A DNA stretch of 64,000 nucleotides from Streptomyces sp. JH14 (GTDB taxonomy: Bacteria > Actinomycetota > Actinomycetes > Streptomycetales > Streptomycetaceae), in contig NZ_JAJNEL010000001.1 of the NCBI RefSeq assembly GCF_029428675.1, positions 3,534,001-3,598,000 of the forward strand. Reading direction: 5' to 3'. The notes beneath the pieces are model-generated. The model searched no databases, had not been told where the DNA came from, and worked only from the letters and a program-made list of their open reading frames with translations. Both the position numbers and the translations under genes were made by a program. Of the stretch, positions 16,487 through 25,668 are shown piece by piece. Position 1 is the first letter of the stretch. Each line of letters opens with the position of its first letter.

Positions 16487-16531
16487 AGGGCGGGCTGTGT
16501 TCCGGAATGTTCCGGCATGCAGCCCGCCCTG
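16487..16531 (-). terminator. Terminator hairpin after parB
   Basis: An 11-bp perfect stem (AGGGCGGGCTG and its complement) encloses a 23-nt loop containing TTCCGGAA. It lies 18 bp past the parB stop on the minus strand. Confidence 0.65.
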
Positions 16532-16549
16532 CTGTTCCTTGTCCGGACG

Positions 16550-17653
16550 TCAGTTCTCGCCGTCCTCATCGGATTCCGCGGCAAGACCCCGCTCCAGCAC
16601 ACGACCCTCGCCCGGTGCCAGGCTGCCGAGAATGCGGTCCAGATCCTCCATCGAGGCAAACTCGACGACGATCTTTCCCTTCTTCTGCCCGAGATCGACC
16701 TTCACCCTCGTCTCGAACCGGTCCGAGAGCCTGGAAGCAAGATCGGAGAGGGCGGGCGACAACCGACCGCCGGCTCGGGGGCCCTTGGACTTGGGAGTGC
16801 TGCTGGGCCGGGAGCCCATCAGCGTCACGATCTCCTCGACCGCACGCACCGAGAGCCCCTCGGCCACAATGCGATGAGCCAGGCGGTCCTGCTCCTCGGA
16901 GTCGTCCACAGACAGCAGTGCCCTCGCGTGACCGGCCGATAGCACCCCGGCTGCGACCCTGCGCTGCACCGGCGGAGAGAGCCGCAGCAGACGTAGCGTG
17001 TTCGACACCTGCGGGCGGGAGCGCCCGATCCGATCGGCCAGCTGATCATGTGTGCACTTGAAGTCCTTGAGCAGCTGGTCGTACGCAGCTGCCTCCTCCA
17101 ACGGGTTCAGCTGAGCCCGGTGCAGGTTCTCCAGAAGCGCGTCCAGAAGCAGCTTCTCGTCGTCCGTGGCCCGGACGATGGCCGGGATCCGCTCCAGACC
17201 GGCCTCACGGCAGGCCCTCCAACGCCGCTCGCCCATGATGAGCTCATAGCGCTCCGGCCCCAGCTTCCGCACGACGACCGGCTGGAGGAGCCCGACCTCC
17301 TTGATGGAGGTGACCAGCTCCGCAAGTGCGTCCTCGTCGAACACCTCACGAGGCTGACGGGGGTTCGGAGTGATGGAACCGAGAAGGACCTCCGCGAAGT
17401 AGGCGCCCGCGGCATCCGTCGGCTGCGAGGACGACTCCTCGGGGTCCCCTACGGGGGTACCCGGCTCCGGAACGACCTGAGCGGCGGTGAGCGTGGTCAC
17501 CTTCGCGGCGGCCACGCCGCGATCGGTCGTCATGGCGGGCATCCCGCCCGGAGAAACCAAACCTGCTCCGGACGTCGGCATCTGACGTTCCTGCGGGGCA
17601 GCGGGAATCAATGCGCCGAGCCCACGCCCCAGCCCTCTACGACGCTCACTCAC
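16550..17653 (-). CDS. parB: Chromosome-partitioning protein ParB
   Basis: This 367-residue protein is a CTP-dependent clamp that loads at parS and spreads. The N-terminal ParA-activating motif ([14 protein letters not shown]) starts at residue 5. The CTPase domain includes PNPRQPR and GERRWRA (about 150-156). The helix-turn-helix is [24 protein letters not shown] (about 205-230, key SRPQVSN). A C-terminal dimerisation domain spans about 305-355. Start GTG 17653 overlaps the parA stop by 4 bp. The window itself holds seven parS sites for it to bind. Confidence 0.96.
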   Translation of the reverse strand: MSERRRGLGRGLGALIPAAPQERQMPTSGAGLVSPGGMPAMTTDRGVAAAKVTTLTAAQVVPEPGTPVGDPEESSSQPTDAAGAYFAEVLLGSITPNPRQPREVFDEDALAELVTSIKEVGLLQPVVVRKLGPERYELIMGERRWRACREAGLERIPAIVRATDDEKLLLDALLENLHRAQLNPLEEAAAYDQLLKDFKCTHDQLADRIGRSRPQVSNTLRLLRLSPPVQRRVAAGVLSAGHARALLSVDDSEEQDRLAHRIVAEGLSVRAVEEIVTLMGSRPSSTPKSKGPRAGGRLSPALSDLASRLSDRFETRVKVDLGQKKGKIVVEFASMEDLDRILGSLAPGEGRVLERGLAAESDEDGEN

Positions 17654-18726
17654 TGGATCCCCTCCGAAATGTTCTGCTGGCTGTTCAGGCTGCCCGTCGG
17701 GGCATGCTGAGCCTCGTAGTGCACCCCCACCCCCCGCAGGGCGATCTCACGAGCGGCTTCAAGATACGACAGGGACCCACTGGAACCTGGATCGTAGGTC
17801 AGCACGGTCTGCCCATAGCTCGGCGCCTCCGAGATCCGCACCGATCGAGGAATGCTCGTGCGCAGCACCTCCTTGCCGAAGTGACTGCGCACCTCCTCCG
17901 CCACCTGGGAAGCGAGCCTGGTCCTGCCGTCGTACATGGTGAGCAGGATCGTCGACACATGCAGATCGGGGTTGAGGTGCCCCCGGACGAGGTCGACGTT
18001 GCGCAGCAGCTGCCCCAGTCCTTCGAGCGCGTAGTACTCGCACTGGATAGGGATCAGCACTTCGGCGCCCGCAACCAGAGCGTTGACCGTCAACAGACCG
18101 AGCGACGGCGGGCAGTCGATGAGGATGTAGTCCAGAGGCTGCTCATACGCCTGGATCGCCCGCTGCAGGCGACTCTCCCGCGCCACCAGCGACACCAGCT
18201 CGATCTCCGCACCGGCGAGATCGATGGTGGCGGGGGCACAGAAGAGGCCCTCGACGTCCGGGACGGGCTGAACCACCTCCGAGAGCGGCTTGCTCTCGAC
18301 CAGGACGTCATAGATGGAGGGAACTTCGGCATGGTGATCAATGCCCAGGGCGGTGGAGGCGTTGCCCTGCGGGTCGAGGTCGACCACCAGCACGCGCGCA
18401 CCATGGAGGGCAAGCGAGGCGGCAAGGTTGACCGTCGTAGTGGTCTTACCCACCCCACCCTTCTGGTTGGCCACCACCATGACGCGTGTCTGGTCAGGGC
18501 GAGGCAGCCCTTCACCGGCACGGCCAAGGGCCTCGACCGCCAGCTGGGCCGCGCGACCGATGGGTGTGTCATCCATCGGCGGCGGTGTTTCACGTGAAAC
18601 ACCGTCCCCCGCCGATTCGGTTCGGGGACCGGGGACCGGATCGGTCATCGGTCCCGCGATGTTGGCGTCGGACCGCAAGGATTCACTCTCCTCGACTTCA
18701 GACTCGCAATGAGCAGAGCCTGCCAT
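17650..18726 (-). CDS. parA: Chromosome-partitioning ATPase ParA
   Basis: This 358-residue P-loop ATPase has a deviant Walker A ([14 protein letters not shown], about residues 88-101), Walker A' [12 protein letters not shown], and Walker [12 protein letters not shown]. It organises ParB-oriC complexes along the hyphal tip during sporulation. ATG 18726 ([13 protein letters not shown]) is chosen because it gives the usual streptomycete length. The frame is open to GTG 18888, which lies within a parS site and would add 54 unconserved-looking residues. A parS site at 18587-18600 is translated as VSRET in the N-terminal tail. parB is coupled by GTGA overlap. Confidence 0.94.
   Translation of the reverse strand: MAGSAHCESEVEESESLRSDANIAGPMTDPVPGPRTESAGDGVSRETPPPMDDTPIGRAAQLAVEALGRAGEGLPRPDQTRVMVVANQKGGVGKTTTTVNLAASLALHGARVLVVDLDPQGNASTALGIDHHAEVPSIYDVLVESKPLSEVVQPVPDVEGLFCAPATIDLAGAEIELVSLVARESRLQRAIQAYEQPLDYILIDCPPSLGLLTVNALVAGAEVLIPIQCEYYALEGLGQLLRNVDLVRGHLNPDLHVSTILLTMYDGRTRLASQVAEEVRSHFGKEVLRTSIPRSVRISEAPSYGQTVLTYDPGSSGSLSYLEAAREIALRGVGVHYEAQHAPTGSLNSQQNISEGIQ
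18587..18600. other. parS: parS site inside the parA 5' coding region
   Basis: GTTTCACGTGAAAC with extended symmetry over 18583-18604. It is read as V-S-R-E-T in the ParA N-terminal tail at about residues 43-47 counted from ATG 18726, so ParB can bind within the gene encoding its own partner. Confidence 0.92.
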
Positions 18727-18762
18727 GCTTTCGGGGTCGTGAACCAGCGAGGCCCACTCTTC

Positions 18763-18789
18763 TGTGGATGAATCCACTTCTGTGGACAA
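18763..18789 (-). promoter_or_regulatory. DnaA boxes upstream of parA
   Basis: TGTGGACAA at 18781-18789 is the complement of TTGTCCACA, the preferred Streptomyces DnaA box. TGTGGATGA at 18763-18771 is a second, weaker match in the same orientation. Both lie within 65 bp upstream of the chosen parA start, where parA promoters would be expected. DnaA control of parAB is an inference. Confidence 0.55.
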
Positions 18790-18872
18790 CTTCGTAGCCC
18801 TAAAGGGCCTGCGATGCCGCGGTGCGGCAGCCGCGCGACCGCGGCTGATGATTCCATGCAACAGAGAGCGAC

Positions 18873-18886
18873 GTTTCACGTGAAAC
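18873..18886. other. parS: parS site upstream of parA
   Basis: GTTTCACGTGAAAC lies about 150 bp upstream of the parA start and just past the rsmG terminator hairpin. A GTG in frame with parA overlaps its edge (18888). As a ParB-bound site at the parAB promoter region it could mediate autoregulation. Confidence 0.92.
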
Positions 18887-18890
18887 ACGA

Positions 18891-18917
18891 TGCCCCTGCA
18901 GCGTAGCTACAGGGGCA
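18891..18917 (-). terminator. Terminator hairpin after rsmG
   Basis: An 8-bp stem (TGCCCCTG and its complement) with an inner AGC/GCT pair. It sits about 100 bp past the rsmG stop, directly next to the parS upstream of parA. Confidence 0.5.
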
Positions 18918-19017
18918 CGACACTCCGCATGCGGTACGTATGACCGCGCGCGGAGCATCACTGACAAAACGGCATGAACTACCCGTAACAGGCAGTCTCG
19001 CAGTGTTGCCGCCGCCT

Positions 19018-19734
19018 TCAGCGGCGGCGACGCGCTCGGCCGACCCTGGCAGCCTTCGCCCTCTTTGCGGCGAACCTCACACCACCCGGACTCTCGCCGA
19101 CCACTACCCGCACCACAGTGGACAACGGTTCGACCACACCTTCACCGACGTGCAGTACCTCGGTGTCCACCACACCGAGCTTGCTCAGGGCAGCACGCGC
19201 GCCGTTGATCTCCTCTTCTGCGGTATCACCCTTGAGCGCCAGCATCTCTCCGTACGGGCGCAGCAGCGGCACACCCCAGCCGGCCAGCCGGTCGAGCGGT
19301 GCGACAGCGCGAGCCGTCACCACATGGACCGGCTGCAGCGTCCCCAGGACCTCCTCGGCCCGGCCACGGACGACCGTCACGTGATCCAGCCCCAGCAGCT
19401 CGACGACTTCCTGCAGGAAGTTCGTCCGCCGGAGCAACGGCTCAAGCAGGGTGATCTTCAGATCCGGACGGACCAGTGCCAGCGGAATACCCGGGAGACC
19501 GGCGCCGGAGCCCACATCGCAGACCGTCACACCCTCGGGTACGACCTCCGAGAGCACCGCACAGTTCAGCAAATGCCGCTCCCACAGCCGCGGCACCTCA
19601 CGAGGACCGATCAGCCCTCGCTTGACCCCGGCATCGGCAAGCAGTTCCGCGTACCGGACAGCCTCCGGGAAGAACTCACCGAAAACCGCCCGCGCCTCTT
19701 CGGGCGCCTGGGGAAGCTCTACTTCCGCCGTCAC
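19018..19734 (-). CDS. rsmG: 16S rRNA (guanine-N7) methyltransferase RsmG (GidB)
   Basis: This 238-residue SAM-dependent enzyme methylates G527 of 16S rRNA. The SAM-binding motif is [17 protein letters not shown] (about residues 70-86). The [15 protein letters not shown] and [11 protein letters not shown] segments are family hallmarks. The C-terminus is a basic [16 protein letters not shown] tail. Start GTG 19732-19734. Loss of RsmG gives low-level streptomycin resistance and raised antibiotic output in Streptomyces; this copy appears intact. It lies between jag and parA. Confidence 0.94.
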   Translation of the reverse strand: MTAEVELPQAPEEARAVFGEFFPEAVRYAELLADAGVKRGLIGPREVPRLWERHLLNCAVLSEVVPEGVTVCDVGSGAGLPGIPLALVRPDLKITLLEPLLRRTNFLQEVVELLGLDHVTVVRGRAEEVLGTLQPVHVVTARAVAPLDRLAGWGVPLLRPYGEMLALKGDTAEEEINGARAALSKLGVVDTEVLHVGEGVVEPLSTVVRVVVGESPGGVRFAAKRAKAARVGRARRRR

Positions 19735-19798
19735 GGGAACCGTCCTTCCTTACCGCACAACCGCACTGTGGGTGGCTGACTATCAGGCTGACAAAGAT

Positions 19799-19826
19799 CG
19801 GCCCCGCCTGCGAACAGACGGGGCCG
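19799..19826 (-). terminator. Hairpin between jag and rsmG
   Basis: A 12-bp stem with one mismatch (CGGCCCCGCCTG against CAGACGGGGCCG) and a CGAA tetraloop lies 18 bp past the jag stop. It may attenuate transcription from the yidC-jag unit into rsmG. Confidence 0.6.
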
Positions 19827-19843
19827 ACAGAACAAGGGTCCGG

Positions 19844-20353
19844 TCAGGCCGGGAGGACGACGACGAAGCGCTGCGGCTCCTCGCCCTCTGACTCGCTGCG
19901 CAGACCCGCGGCCGCAACCGCGTCGTGCACAACCTTGCGCTCGAACGGCGTCATCGGGTCCAGCTTCACCGGCTCACCGGTCTTCTTGACCTCGTCCGCG
20001 GCCTTGGCACCCAACTCGGCAAGGACCTCCCGCTTCTTGGCCCGGAAGCCCGCGATGTCCAGCATCAGCCGACTACGGTCACCGGTCTCCCGGTGCACGG
20101 CCAGTCGCGTCAGCTCCTGGAGCGCCTCCAGCACCTCACCGTCGCGGCCCACGAGCTTCTGCAGTTCACGAGCCGAGTCGCTGATGATCGAGACCGCGGC
20201 CCGGTCCGCCTCGACATCCATGTCGATGTCACCGTCGAGGTCGGCGATGTCGAGCAGGCCCTCGAGGTAGTCGGCTGCGATCTCCCCTTCCTGCTCGAGG
20301 CGAGTCAAGGTGTCGCTGCCCTCAGCGGCCGTGGAGGTGGTGCCTTCCGTCAC
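19844..20353 (-). CDS. jag: Jag/KhpB-like KH-R3H RNA-binding protein
   Basis: A 169-residue protein. A Jag-type KH domain covers about residues 30-95 (ELQKLVGRDGEVLEALQEL is the GxxG loop region). An R3H domain covers about 100-169 and includes the basic FERKVVHDAV segment. It binds RNA and in other bacteria works with KhpA in controlling cell elongation. GTG start with AGGAGT upstream. It follows yidC by 14 bp, the widely conserved yidC-jag arrangement. Confidence 0.9.
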   Translation of the reverse strand: MTEGTTSTAAEGSDTLTRLEQEGEIAADYLEGLLDIADLDGDIDMDVEADRAAVSIISDSARELQKLVGRDGEVLEALQELTRLAVHRETGDRSRLMLDIAGFRAKKREVLAELGAKAADEVKKTGEPVKLDPMTPFERKVVHDAVAAAGLRSESEGEEPQRFVVVLPA

Positions 20354-20367
20354 GGATGGACTCCTTC

Positions 20368-21645
20368 TTACTTCTTGGACGGGTGCTTGGGCCGCTGCGG
20401 GCCCCTGCGCTGTCCGGACTTGGCTTGGCGTGAGGAGCCGGACGCGGGCTTGCCCGCCGGCTTGGGCTTGTCGTCCTGCGGTGCGTCCTGCTTCTCCAGC
20501 GAGGTCTTGGCATCCGCCGACTCGGTCGAGGCAGCAGAGTCGCTGTCCTTCGCCGCGCCCTGCTGGACAGCACCGGTCTGGCGCTTCGCCTTGGTCTGGC
20601 GCTTGGGCTGCTGACGCTTCTGAGTGGCTCCGCCCTCGGCCTCGGCCACAGCGGTATCGCTCTTGGTCACCGTGCCGTCCGCCTGGGCGACGAGGCCCAG
20701 CTTGGCCAGCCCGGTGATGAACTTCCGCTCGATGTCGTTGCGGTCCGCACCCTTGGCAACGATCCGCTTGACGGTGTTGCGCTTCGTCCTGCCCCGCACC
20801 TCACCGTGAGCGGTGACGCTCTTCAGCAGACGTCCCAGGTAGTGGTCCTGCGCCTTGCTGCCCGGGGTCGGGTTCTGGTTGATCACGTACATCTGCTGAC
20901 CCATGGTCCAGACGTTGGTGGTCAGCCAGTAGACGAGGACGCCGACGGGGAAGTTGATGCCCATGACGGCGAAGATCAGCGGGAAGATGTACATGAGCAT
21001 CTTCTGCTGCTGCATGTACGGCGTCTTGACCGTCAGGTCGACGTTCTTCGTCATCAGCTGGCGCTGGGTGAAGAACTGCGACGCCGACATCATCACGATC
21101 ATGACCGCAGTGACGACGCGGACATCGGTCAGCGACGCACCAAGAGCGGCAACCTCCGAAGCGCTATCGGTGAACTTCGCGGCCAGCGGGGCACCGAAGA
21201 TGTGTGCCTGCCGGGCACTGTCCAGCAGCGGCTGGTTGATGACACCGATCGTCTTGCCCGAGGCGATGGCCGAGAGCACGTGATACAGGGCGAAGAAGAA
21301 CGGCGACTGCGCCAGGATGGGAAGGCACGAGGAGAGCGGGTTGGTGCCCGTCTCCTTGTACAGCTTCATCATCTCTTCGGACTGACGCTGCTTGTCGCTC
21401 TTGTAGCGCTCCTGGATCGCCTTCATCTTCGGCTGGAGCACCTGCATGTTCCGCGTCGACTTGATCTGCTTCACGAAAAGCGGGATCAGGCAGATGCGGA
21501 TCAGCACCACCAGGGACACGATGGACAGGCCCCAGGCCCAGCCGGTGTCGTCGCCGAAGATCGCTCCGTACAGCTTGTGGAACTGAACGATGACCCACGA
21601 GACGGGGTAGGTGATAAAGCTGAACAGACTGGCAATCGTGTCCAC
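20368..21645 (-). CDS. yidC: Membrane protein insertase YidC
   Basis: A 425-residue Oxa1/YidC family protein. The N-terminal helix is [24 protein letters not shown]. The conserved groove region [21 protein letters not shown] carries the buried arginine. The cytoplasmic helical hairpin is [20 protein letters not shown], followed by four more membrane segments. A long basic, Lys/Gln-rich C-terminal tail (about 320-425) probably contacts ribosomes. GTG 21645 starts 3 bp after the yidD stop and has AAGGAGC inside the end of yidD, so translation is coupled. Confidence 0.94.
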   Translation of the reverse strand: MDTIASLFSFITYPVSWVIVQFHKLYGAIFGDDTGWAWGLSIVSLVVLIRICLIPLFVKQIKSTRNMQVLQPKMKAIQERYKSDKQRQSEEMMKLYKETGTNPLSSCLPILAQSPFFFALYHVLSAIASGKTIGVINQPLLDSARQAHIFGAPLAAKFTDSASEVAALGASLTDVRVVTAVMIVMMSASQFFTQRQLMTKNVDLTVKTPYMQQQKMLMYIFPLIFAVMGINFPVGVLVYWLTTNVWTMGQQMYVINQNPTPGSKAQDHYLGRLLKSVTAHGEVRGRTKRNTVKRIVAKGADRNDIERKFITGLAKLGLVAQADGTVTKSDTAVAEAEGGATQKRQQPKRQTKAKRQTGAVQQGAAKDSDSAASTESADAKTSLEKQDAPQDDKPKPAGKPASGSSRQAKSGQRRGPQRPKHPSKK

Positions 21646-21648
21646 TAA

Positions 21649-22008
21649 TCAGGCTCCTTGAGCTTTGGGCGAGGTCTCTGAGGCCGGGCTGGGGGTTCGG
21701 AGACCGTTCCCCCCAGAAGGCACATCAGCGGCGGAGTCCCCGCCCTTGCTGCTGCGTATCGCTTGACGCAGCAGTTCGTGCCAACGCGGGCGTTTGCGTG
21801 GCGGGACGTGATCCACGCCGCCGGGTGACCACGGATTGCATCGCAGGATGCGCCATGCGGTCAGCGCTGTTCCCTTGATCGCTCCGTGCCGGTCGATCGC
21901 CGTATATCCATAGTGGGAACACGACGGGTAGTAACGGCAGACAGGCCCGAGTAGTGGGCTGATCGTCCACTGATACAGCTTGATAAGAGCCAGCAGCGGG
22001 TACTTCAT
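21649..22008 (-). CDS. yidD: Membrane protein insertion efficiency factor YidD
   Basis: A 119-residue protein with the full YidD core: [27 protein letters not shown] (the cysteine pair in CRYYPSCS), then the GVDHVP ending. It has about 35 extra C-terminal residues, low in complexity. It aids YidC-dependent insertion. Start ATG 22008 overlaps the rnpA stop (ATGA), and it lies 3 bp ahead of yidC. Confidence 0.93.
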   Translation of the reverse strand: MKYPLLALIKLYQWTISPLLGPVCRYYPSCSHYGYTAIDRHGAIKGTALTAWRILRCNPWSPGGVDHVPPRKRPRWHELLRQAIRSSKGGDSAADVPSGGNGLRTPSPASETSPKAQGA

Positions 22009-22376
22009 CGCGCGCCCCCTCCCAGTAGCCGCTGAAGTGCGGCGTCAAGGTCTCGGGCCAGCTGTTCATGGTCGGCGTCGCCCGATCCGGGCAGCGCTCG
22101 TACGACAACCAGGCTACCGGGGGGCAGCAGGGGCAGTCGTTCGCGGACCAGATGGCGAAGCCTCCGCTTCACTGCTGTGCGTACGACCGCTCCACCCACG
22201 GCTTTGCTGACAACGAAACCCGCACGTGGCGGGGGAGCACTCTCCCCAGTCACGTGCGGGTCCGTTGCACCGCTGCGTAGATGGACGACGAGTAGCGGGC
22301 GGCCGGCCCGGCGTCCTCGACGTACTGCGGTCGCGAAGTCCTCGCGCCGCCTCAGCCGATTCTCGGTAGGCAGCAC
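22005..22376 (-). CDS. rnpA: Ribonuclease P protein component
   Basis: A 123-residue basic protein that assists the RNase P RNA in maturing tRNA 5' ends. The typical start [19 protein letters not shown] and the RNR motif region [28 protein letters not shown] (about residues 67-95) are present. GTG start at 22376. It sits 18 bp after rpmH and overlaps yidD by 4 bp. Confidence 0.93.
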   Translation of the reverse strand: MLPTENRLRRREDFATAVRRGRRAGRPLLVVHLRSGATDPHVTGESAPPPRAGFVVSKAVGGAVVRTAVKRRLRHLVRERLPLLPPGSLVVVRALPGSGDADHEQLARDLDAALQRLLGGGAR

Positions 22377-22394
22377 GTCATGACCTGTAAGCGA

Positions 22395-22532
22395 TCAGGC
22401 GGACAGGTTGGCGCGACCCTTGCCACGGCGGGACGCGAGAATCGCGCGGCCGGCACGGGTGCGCATACGCAGCCGGAAGCCGTGGGTCTTCGCGCGACGA
22501 CGGTTGTTCGGCTGGAAGGTGCGCTTGCTCAC
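22395..22532 (-). CDS. rpmH: 50S ribosomal protein L34
   Basis: A 45-residue highly basic protein starting [19 protein letters not shown] (GTG start, GGAG ribosome site 9 nt upstream) and ending GKGRANLSA. The sequence matches L34 throughout. The divergent arrangement rpmH/dnaA is near-universal around bacterial origins. Confidence 0.96.
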   Translation of the reverse strand: MSKRTFQPNNRRRAKTHGFRLRMRTRAGRAILASRRGKGRANLSA

Positions 22533-22774
22533 TCGGGGGCTCCAGAAATGATCGTGTGATGGCGGGACATCGCCTGGCTGTCACCGTGCGCCCACGAGAG
22601 ACTCGCGTAAACGCCTTAGTGCACCGCTTCACAATCACTGATCGTGATCTTTGCCCATCGGAGGCAGGCGGCAGCAGCCATCGACAACTCGACCTGGTCA
22701 CGGTACGCGCGGCTACGCCATCCGGTCAAACCGGCCCCACGGCGAGCCTGTAACGACCCGCGCTGTACACAGCC

Positions 22775-22817
22775 TGTGGACAACAACTTGAACGACGCGG
22801 GTCGGCCTGACTACCGT
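22775..22817 (+). promoter_or_regulatory. Probable dnaA promoter with adjacent DnaA box
   Basis: TGTGGACAA (22775-22783) is a full Streptomyces DnaA box on the minus strand. A -35-like TTGAAC (22788-22793), 18-bp spacer and TACCGT (22812-22817) follow. The box abuts the -35 element, fitting the DnaA autorepression known in Streptomyces. The rest of the 380-bp rpmH-dnaA gap shows no gene. Confidence 0.55.
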
Positions 22818-22913
22818 GGCTGAACTCCGGTTCTTTTTCTTCCTGCCTGCCGGGCCTTACCCATCCCGTCCCGAGAACCACACATTCGTGGGACCAGCGA
22901 GAGAGCGTGCCTT

Positions 22914-24704
22914 GTGGCTGACGTACCTGCCGATCTTGCCGCAGTGTGGCCACGAGTGCTGGAGCAGCTCCTCGGGGAGGGCCAGCAAGGCATCGAGCCG
23001 AAGGACAAGCAGTGGATCGAGCGCTGCCAGCCTCTCGCACTCGTCGCCGACACCGCACTGCTCGCCGTCCCCAACGAATGGGGCAAGCGCGTCCTGGAGG
23101 GCCGGCTCGCGCCGCTCATCAGCGAGACGCTGAGCCGTGAGTGCGGCCGCCCCATCCGGATCGCGATCACCGTGGACGACTCCGCGGGCGAACCGCCGAG
23201 TCCGCCGGCCCCGCCGATGCACCAACCCCAGCAGCCGCCCCGCTACCAGGGACCCCAGCACGACGAGCGCCAGCACAACGACGGGTACGACGGCTACGGC
23301 CACCGGCCCTCGGACGACGGCATGCCGACGGCTCGGCCCGCCTACCCGGACTACCAGCAGCAGCGACCCGAGCCCGGCGCCTGGCCGCGCACCCAGGAGG
23401 ACCTCTCCTGGCAGCAGCCCCGGCTCGGCGGCTTCCAGGAGCGCGACACGTCCGCGGAGCAGTGGCGCGAACCGCAGCACGACTACCGCCCGCAGCAGCA
23501 CGACTACCGGTCGCAGCCGCCCGAGCGTCAGGGGTACGAGCAGCAGCACCTCGAGCGCCGTGACATGCAGGAGCCCCAGCACCGGCCGTCCGGTGCCGGC
23601 ACCGGACGCCCCGGCGGCGCCACCGGGCCTATGGGCGCACAGCCCGCACCCGCGCCCGGTCCCGGCGAACCACATGCCCGGCTCAATCCGAAGTACCTCT
23701 TCGACACCTTTGTCATCGGCGCGTCCAACCGGTTCGCGCACGCGGCGGCCGTAGCCGTGGCCGAGGCGCCCGCGAAGGCGTACAACCCCCTCTTCATCTA
23801 TGGGGAGTCGGGACTCGGCAAGACCCACCTGCTGCATGCCATCGGGCACTACGCGCGCAGCCTCTACCCGGGCACCCGGGTGCGCTATGTGAGCTCCGAG
23901 GAGTTCACCAACGAGTTCATCAACTCGATCCGCGACGGCAAGGGCGACACCTTCCGCAAGCGGTACCGCGATGTGGACATCCTGCTGGTCGACGACATCC
24001 AGTTCCTGGCGAGCAAGGAGTCGACGCAGGAGGAGTTCTTCCACACCTTCAATACGCTCCACAACGCCAACAAGCAGATCGTGCTGTCCTCGGACCGGCC
24101 GCCGAAGCAGCTGGTCACCCTCGAGGACCGGCTGCGGAACCGTTTCGAATGGGGACTGACCACCGACGTCCAGCCGCCCGAGCTGGAGACGCGGATCGCG
24201 ATCCTCCGCAAGAAGGCGGTGCAGGAGCAGCTCAACGCACCGCCGGAGGTACTGGAGTTCATCGCGTCCCGCATCTCGCGCAACATCCGCGAGCTCGAGG
24301 GCGCGCTGATCCGGGTGACGGCCTTCGCCAGCCTCAACCGGCAGCCGGTGGATCTCGGGCTGACCGAGATCGTGCTGAAGGACCTGATCCCCGGCGGCGA
24401 GGACTCCGCTCCGGAGATCACGGCGTCGGCCATCATGGCGGCGACCGCGGACTACTTCGGGCTGACGGTGGAGGATCTCTGCGGATCCTCGCGCAGCCGG
24501 GTGCTGGTGACGGCTCGCCAGATCGCGATGTATCTCTGCCGTGAACTGACGGATCTCTCGCTGCCCAAGATCGGTGCGCAGTTCGGCGGCCGCGACCATA
24601 CGACCGTGATGCACGCGGACCGGAAGATCCGCGCGCTGATGGCGGAGCGGCGCTCCATCTACAACCAGGTCACCGAGCTCACCAACCGCATCAAGAACGG
24701 CTGA
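22914..24704 (+). CDS. dnaA: Chromosomal replication initiator DnaA
   Basis: A 596-residue AAA+ initiator. Domain I covers about 1-105. Domain II (about 106-255) is a long Gln/Pro/Arg/Tyr-rich linker, typical of Streptomyces. Domain III has Walker [14 protein letters not shown] at about 297-309, Walker [11 protein letters not shown] and sensor motifs. Domain IV carries the DNA-binding signature [15 protein letters not shown] at about 558-573. GTG 22914 ([20 protein letters not shown]) is the family start. It faces oriC, which lies just downstream. Confidence 0.96.
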   Translation: MADVPADLAAVWPRVLEQLLGEGQQGIEPKDKQWIERCQPLALVADTALLAVPNEWGKRVLEGRLAPLISETLSRECGRPIRIAITVDDSAGEPPSPPAPPMHQPQQPPRYQGPQHDERQHNDGYDGYGHRPSDDGMPTARPAYPDYQQQRPEPGAWPRTQEDLSWQQPRLGGFQERDTSAEQWREPQHDYRPQQHDYRSQPPERQGYEQQHLERRDMQEPQHRPSGAGTGRPGGATGPMGAQPAPAPGPGEPHARLNPKYLFDTFVIGASNRFAHAAAVAVAEAPAKAYNPLFIYGESGLGKTHLLHAIGHYARSLYPGTRVRYVSSEEFTNEFINSIRDGKGDTFRKRYRDVDILLVDDIQFLASKESTQEEFFHTFNTLHNANKQIVLSSDRPPKQLVTLEDRLRNRFEWGLTTDVQPPELETRIAILRKKAVQEQLNAPPEVLEFIASRISRNIRELEGALIRVTAFASLNRQPVDLGLTEIVLKDLIPGGEDSAPEITASAIMAATADYFGLTVEDLCGSSRSRVLVTARQIAMYLCRELTDLSLPKIGAQFGGRDHTTVMHADRKIRALMAERRSIYNQVTELTNRIKNG

Positions 24705-24748
24705 CGGAGGGCCGGGTACGGCCTCTGCCACGCATACGTACGGCACCG

Positions 24749-24795
24749 GAAGGGCGCCCCGGACGGACTCTCACACAGTCCCCGGGGCGCCCTTC
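24749..24795 (+). terminator. Terminator after dnaA
   Basis: A 14-bp perfect stem (GAAGGGCGCCCCGG and its complement) with an inner GGACT/AGTCC stem. It lies 44 bp after the dnaA stop and insulates oriC from dnaA transcription. Confidence 0.75.
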
Positions 24796-24924
24796 GTCGT
24801 TTCCGGACGGCTTCAGAACGCCTTCCAGCGGCTTCCGGGCGCCTCCCAACAGCCTCCGTGCGTCCCCCCGGACGGCTTCACGGCGCCTCCGCCGCAGCCT
24901 CGGTGTTCGAATACGCGTCGCCGA

Positions 24925-25500
24925 CCTGCAGTTCTCCACAGATCTGGGGAGAATTCCCCCTCCACAGCCTGGGGACCACGAAGTTGTCCATACTGCTTCC
25001 ACAGGGCGGTCCGCCGATGCTCCATCAGGGCTGGTCAGAAGCCTGGGGATTTGTGGTCAACAGTGATCCACAAGCTGTGGACAAGATATTCGTCCACAAG
25101 GGGCCGTCCGTGTTGTCCACCGGCGGCCCACAGGCAGGGTGATGTTGTCCCCAGCTTCTCCACACCCCTGTCCACTGTTCGGCAACGCAACACCGCTCTT
25201 CACCGCGCAGAGTGAAAGGCGTCACACCGATGAGGTCGGTTGGGCTGTGGGGAACCTGGGTAAAGCTGGGGACAGCCCTGGGGAGAAACACCGTCGCCCT
25301 GTGCATCGGGTGTGCAGAACTTCTGGGTGTCCACAGAAACACCGGGTTGTCCACCGATGCCACCCACAGGGCCGGTGGACAAAAAACTGGGCCTGACCTG
25401 GGAAAACGACGTTATCCACGGTTTCCACAGGCCCTACTACTACTGCCACATAGAGTTAGCTCGGATTCCGCTTCGAAGTCTGGGCTGTGCACAACTTGGT
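24925..25500. other. oriC: Origin of replication oriC
   Basis: This gene-free region between dnaA and dnaN holds about 20 DnaA-box-like 9-mers related to TTGTCCACA. Clear ones are TTCTCCACA at 24932 and 25156, TTGTCCATA at 24984, TGATCCACA at 25064, TGTGGACAA at 25076, TCGTCCACA at 25090, TTGTCCACC at 25113 and 25347, GTGTCCACA at 25327, GGTGGACAA at 25374, TTATCCACG at 25412, GTTTCCACA at 25421 and TGTGCACAA at 25486. They fall mainly into two groups (24930-25180 and 25245-25495) with a sparser stretch near 25180-25245, like the two-cluster Streptomyces origin. No classical AT-rich 13-mers are visible. The AAAAAACTGG stretch near 25380 is the most AT-rich part. Confidence 0.93.
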
Positions 25501-25668
25501 GCCGGAGCTCTCCGAACCTCTTGTCGCGACTTGACCCCGAGCAGCACCGAGTGTCGGTGCGGTACGTCAGACTGGTCCCCGGCGTCCTCCCCCTGCCATC
25601 GGCGGAGCGACCCCGACCAGACGACGAAGGCCAGCAGGGCGAGCGAGCAACAGCAGGAGGCGGTTCCG

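Noticed and set aside
18727..18888. A longer ParA starting at the parS-overlapping GTG.
   Set aside because: The extra residues are low in similarity and there is no ribosome site; a 358-residue ParA is normal for Streptomyces. Not fully excluded.
25312..25668. Upstream extension of the dnaN frame through oriC.
   Set aside because: It reads through DnaA boxes and shows no clamp-like sequence; the GTG at 25669 has a proper ribosome site.
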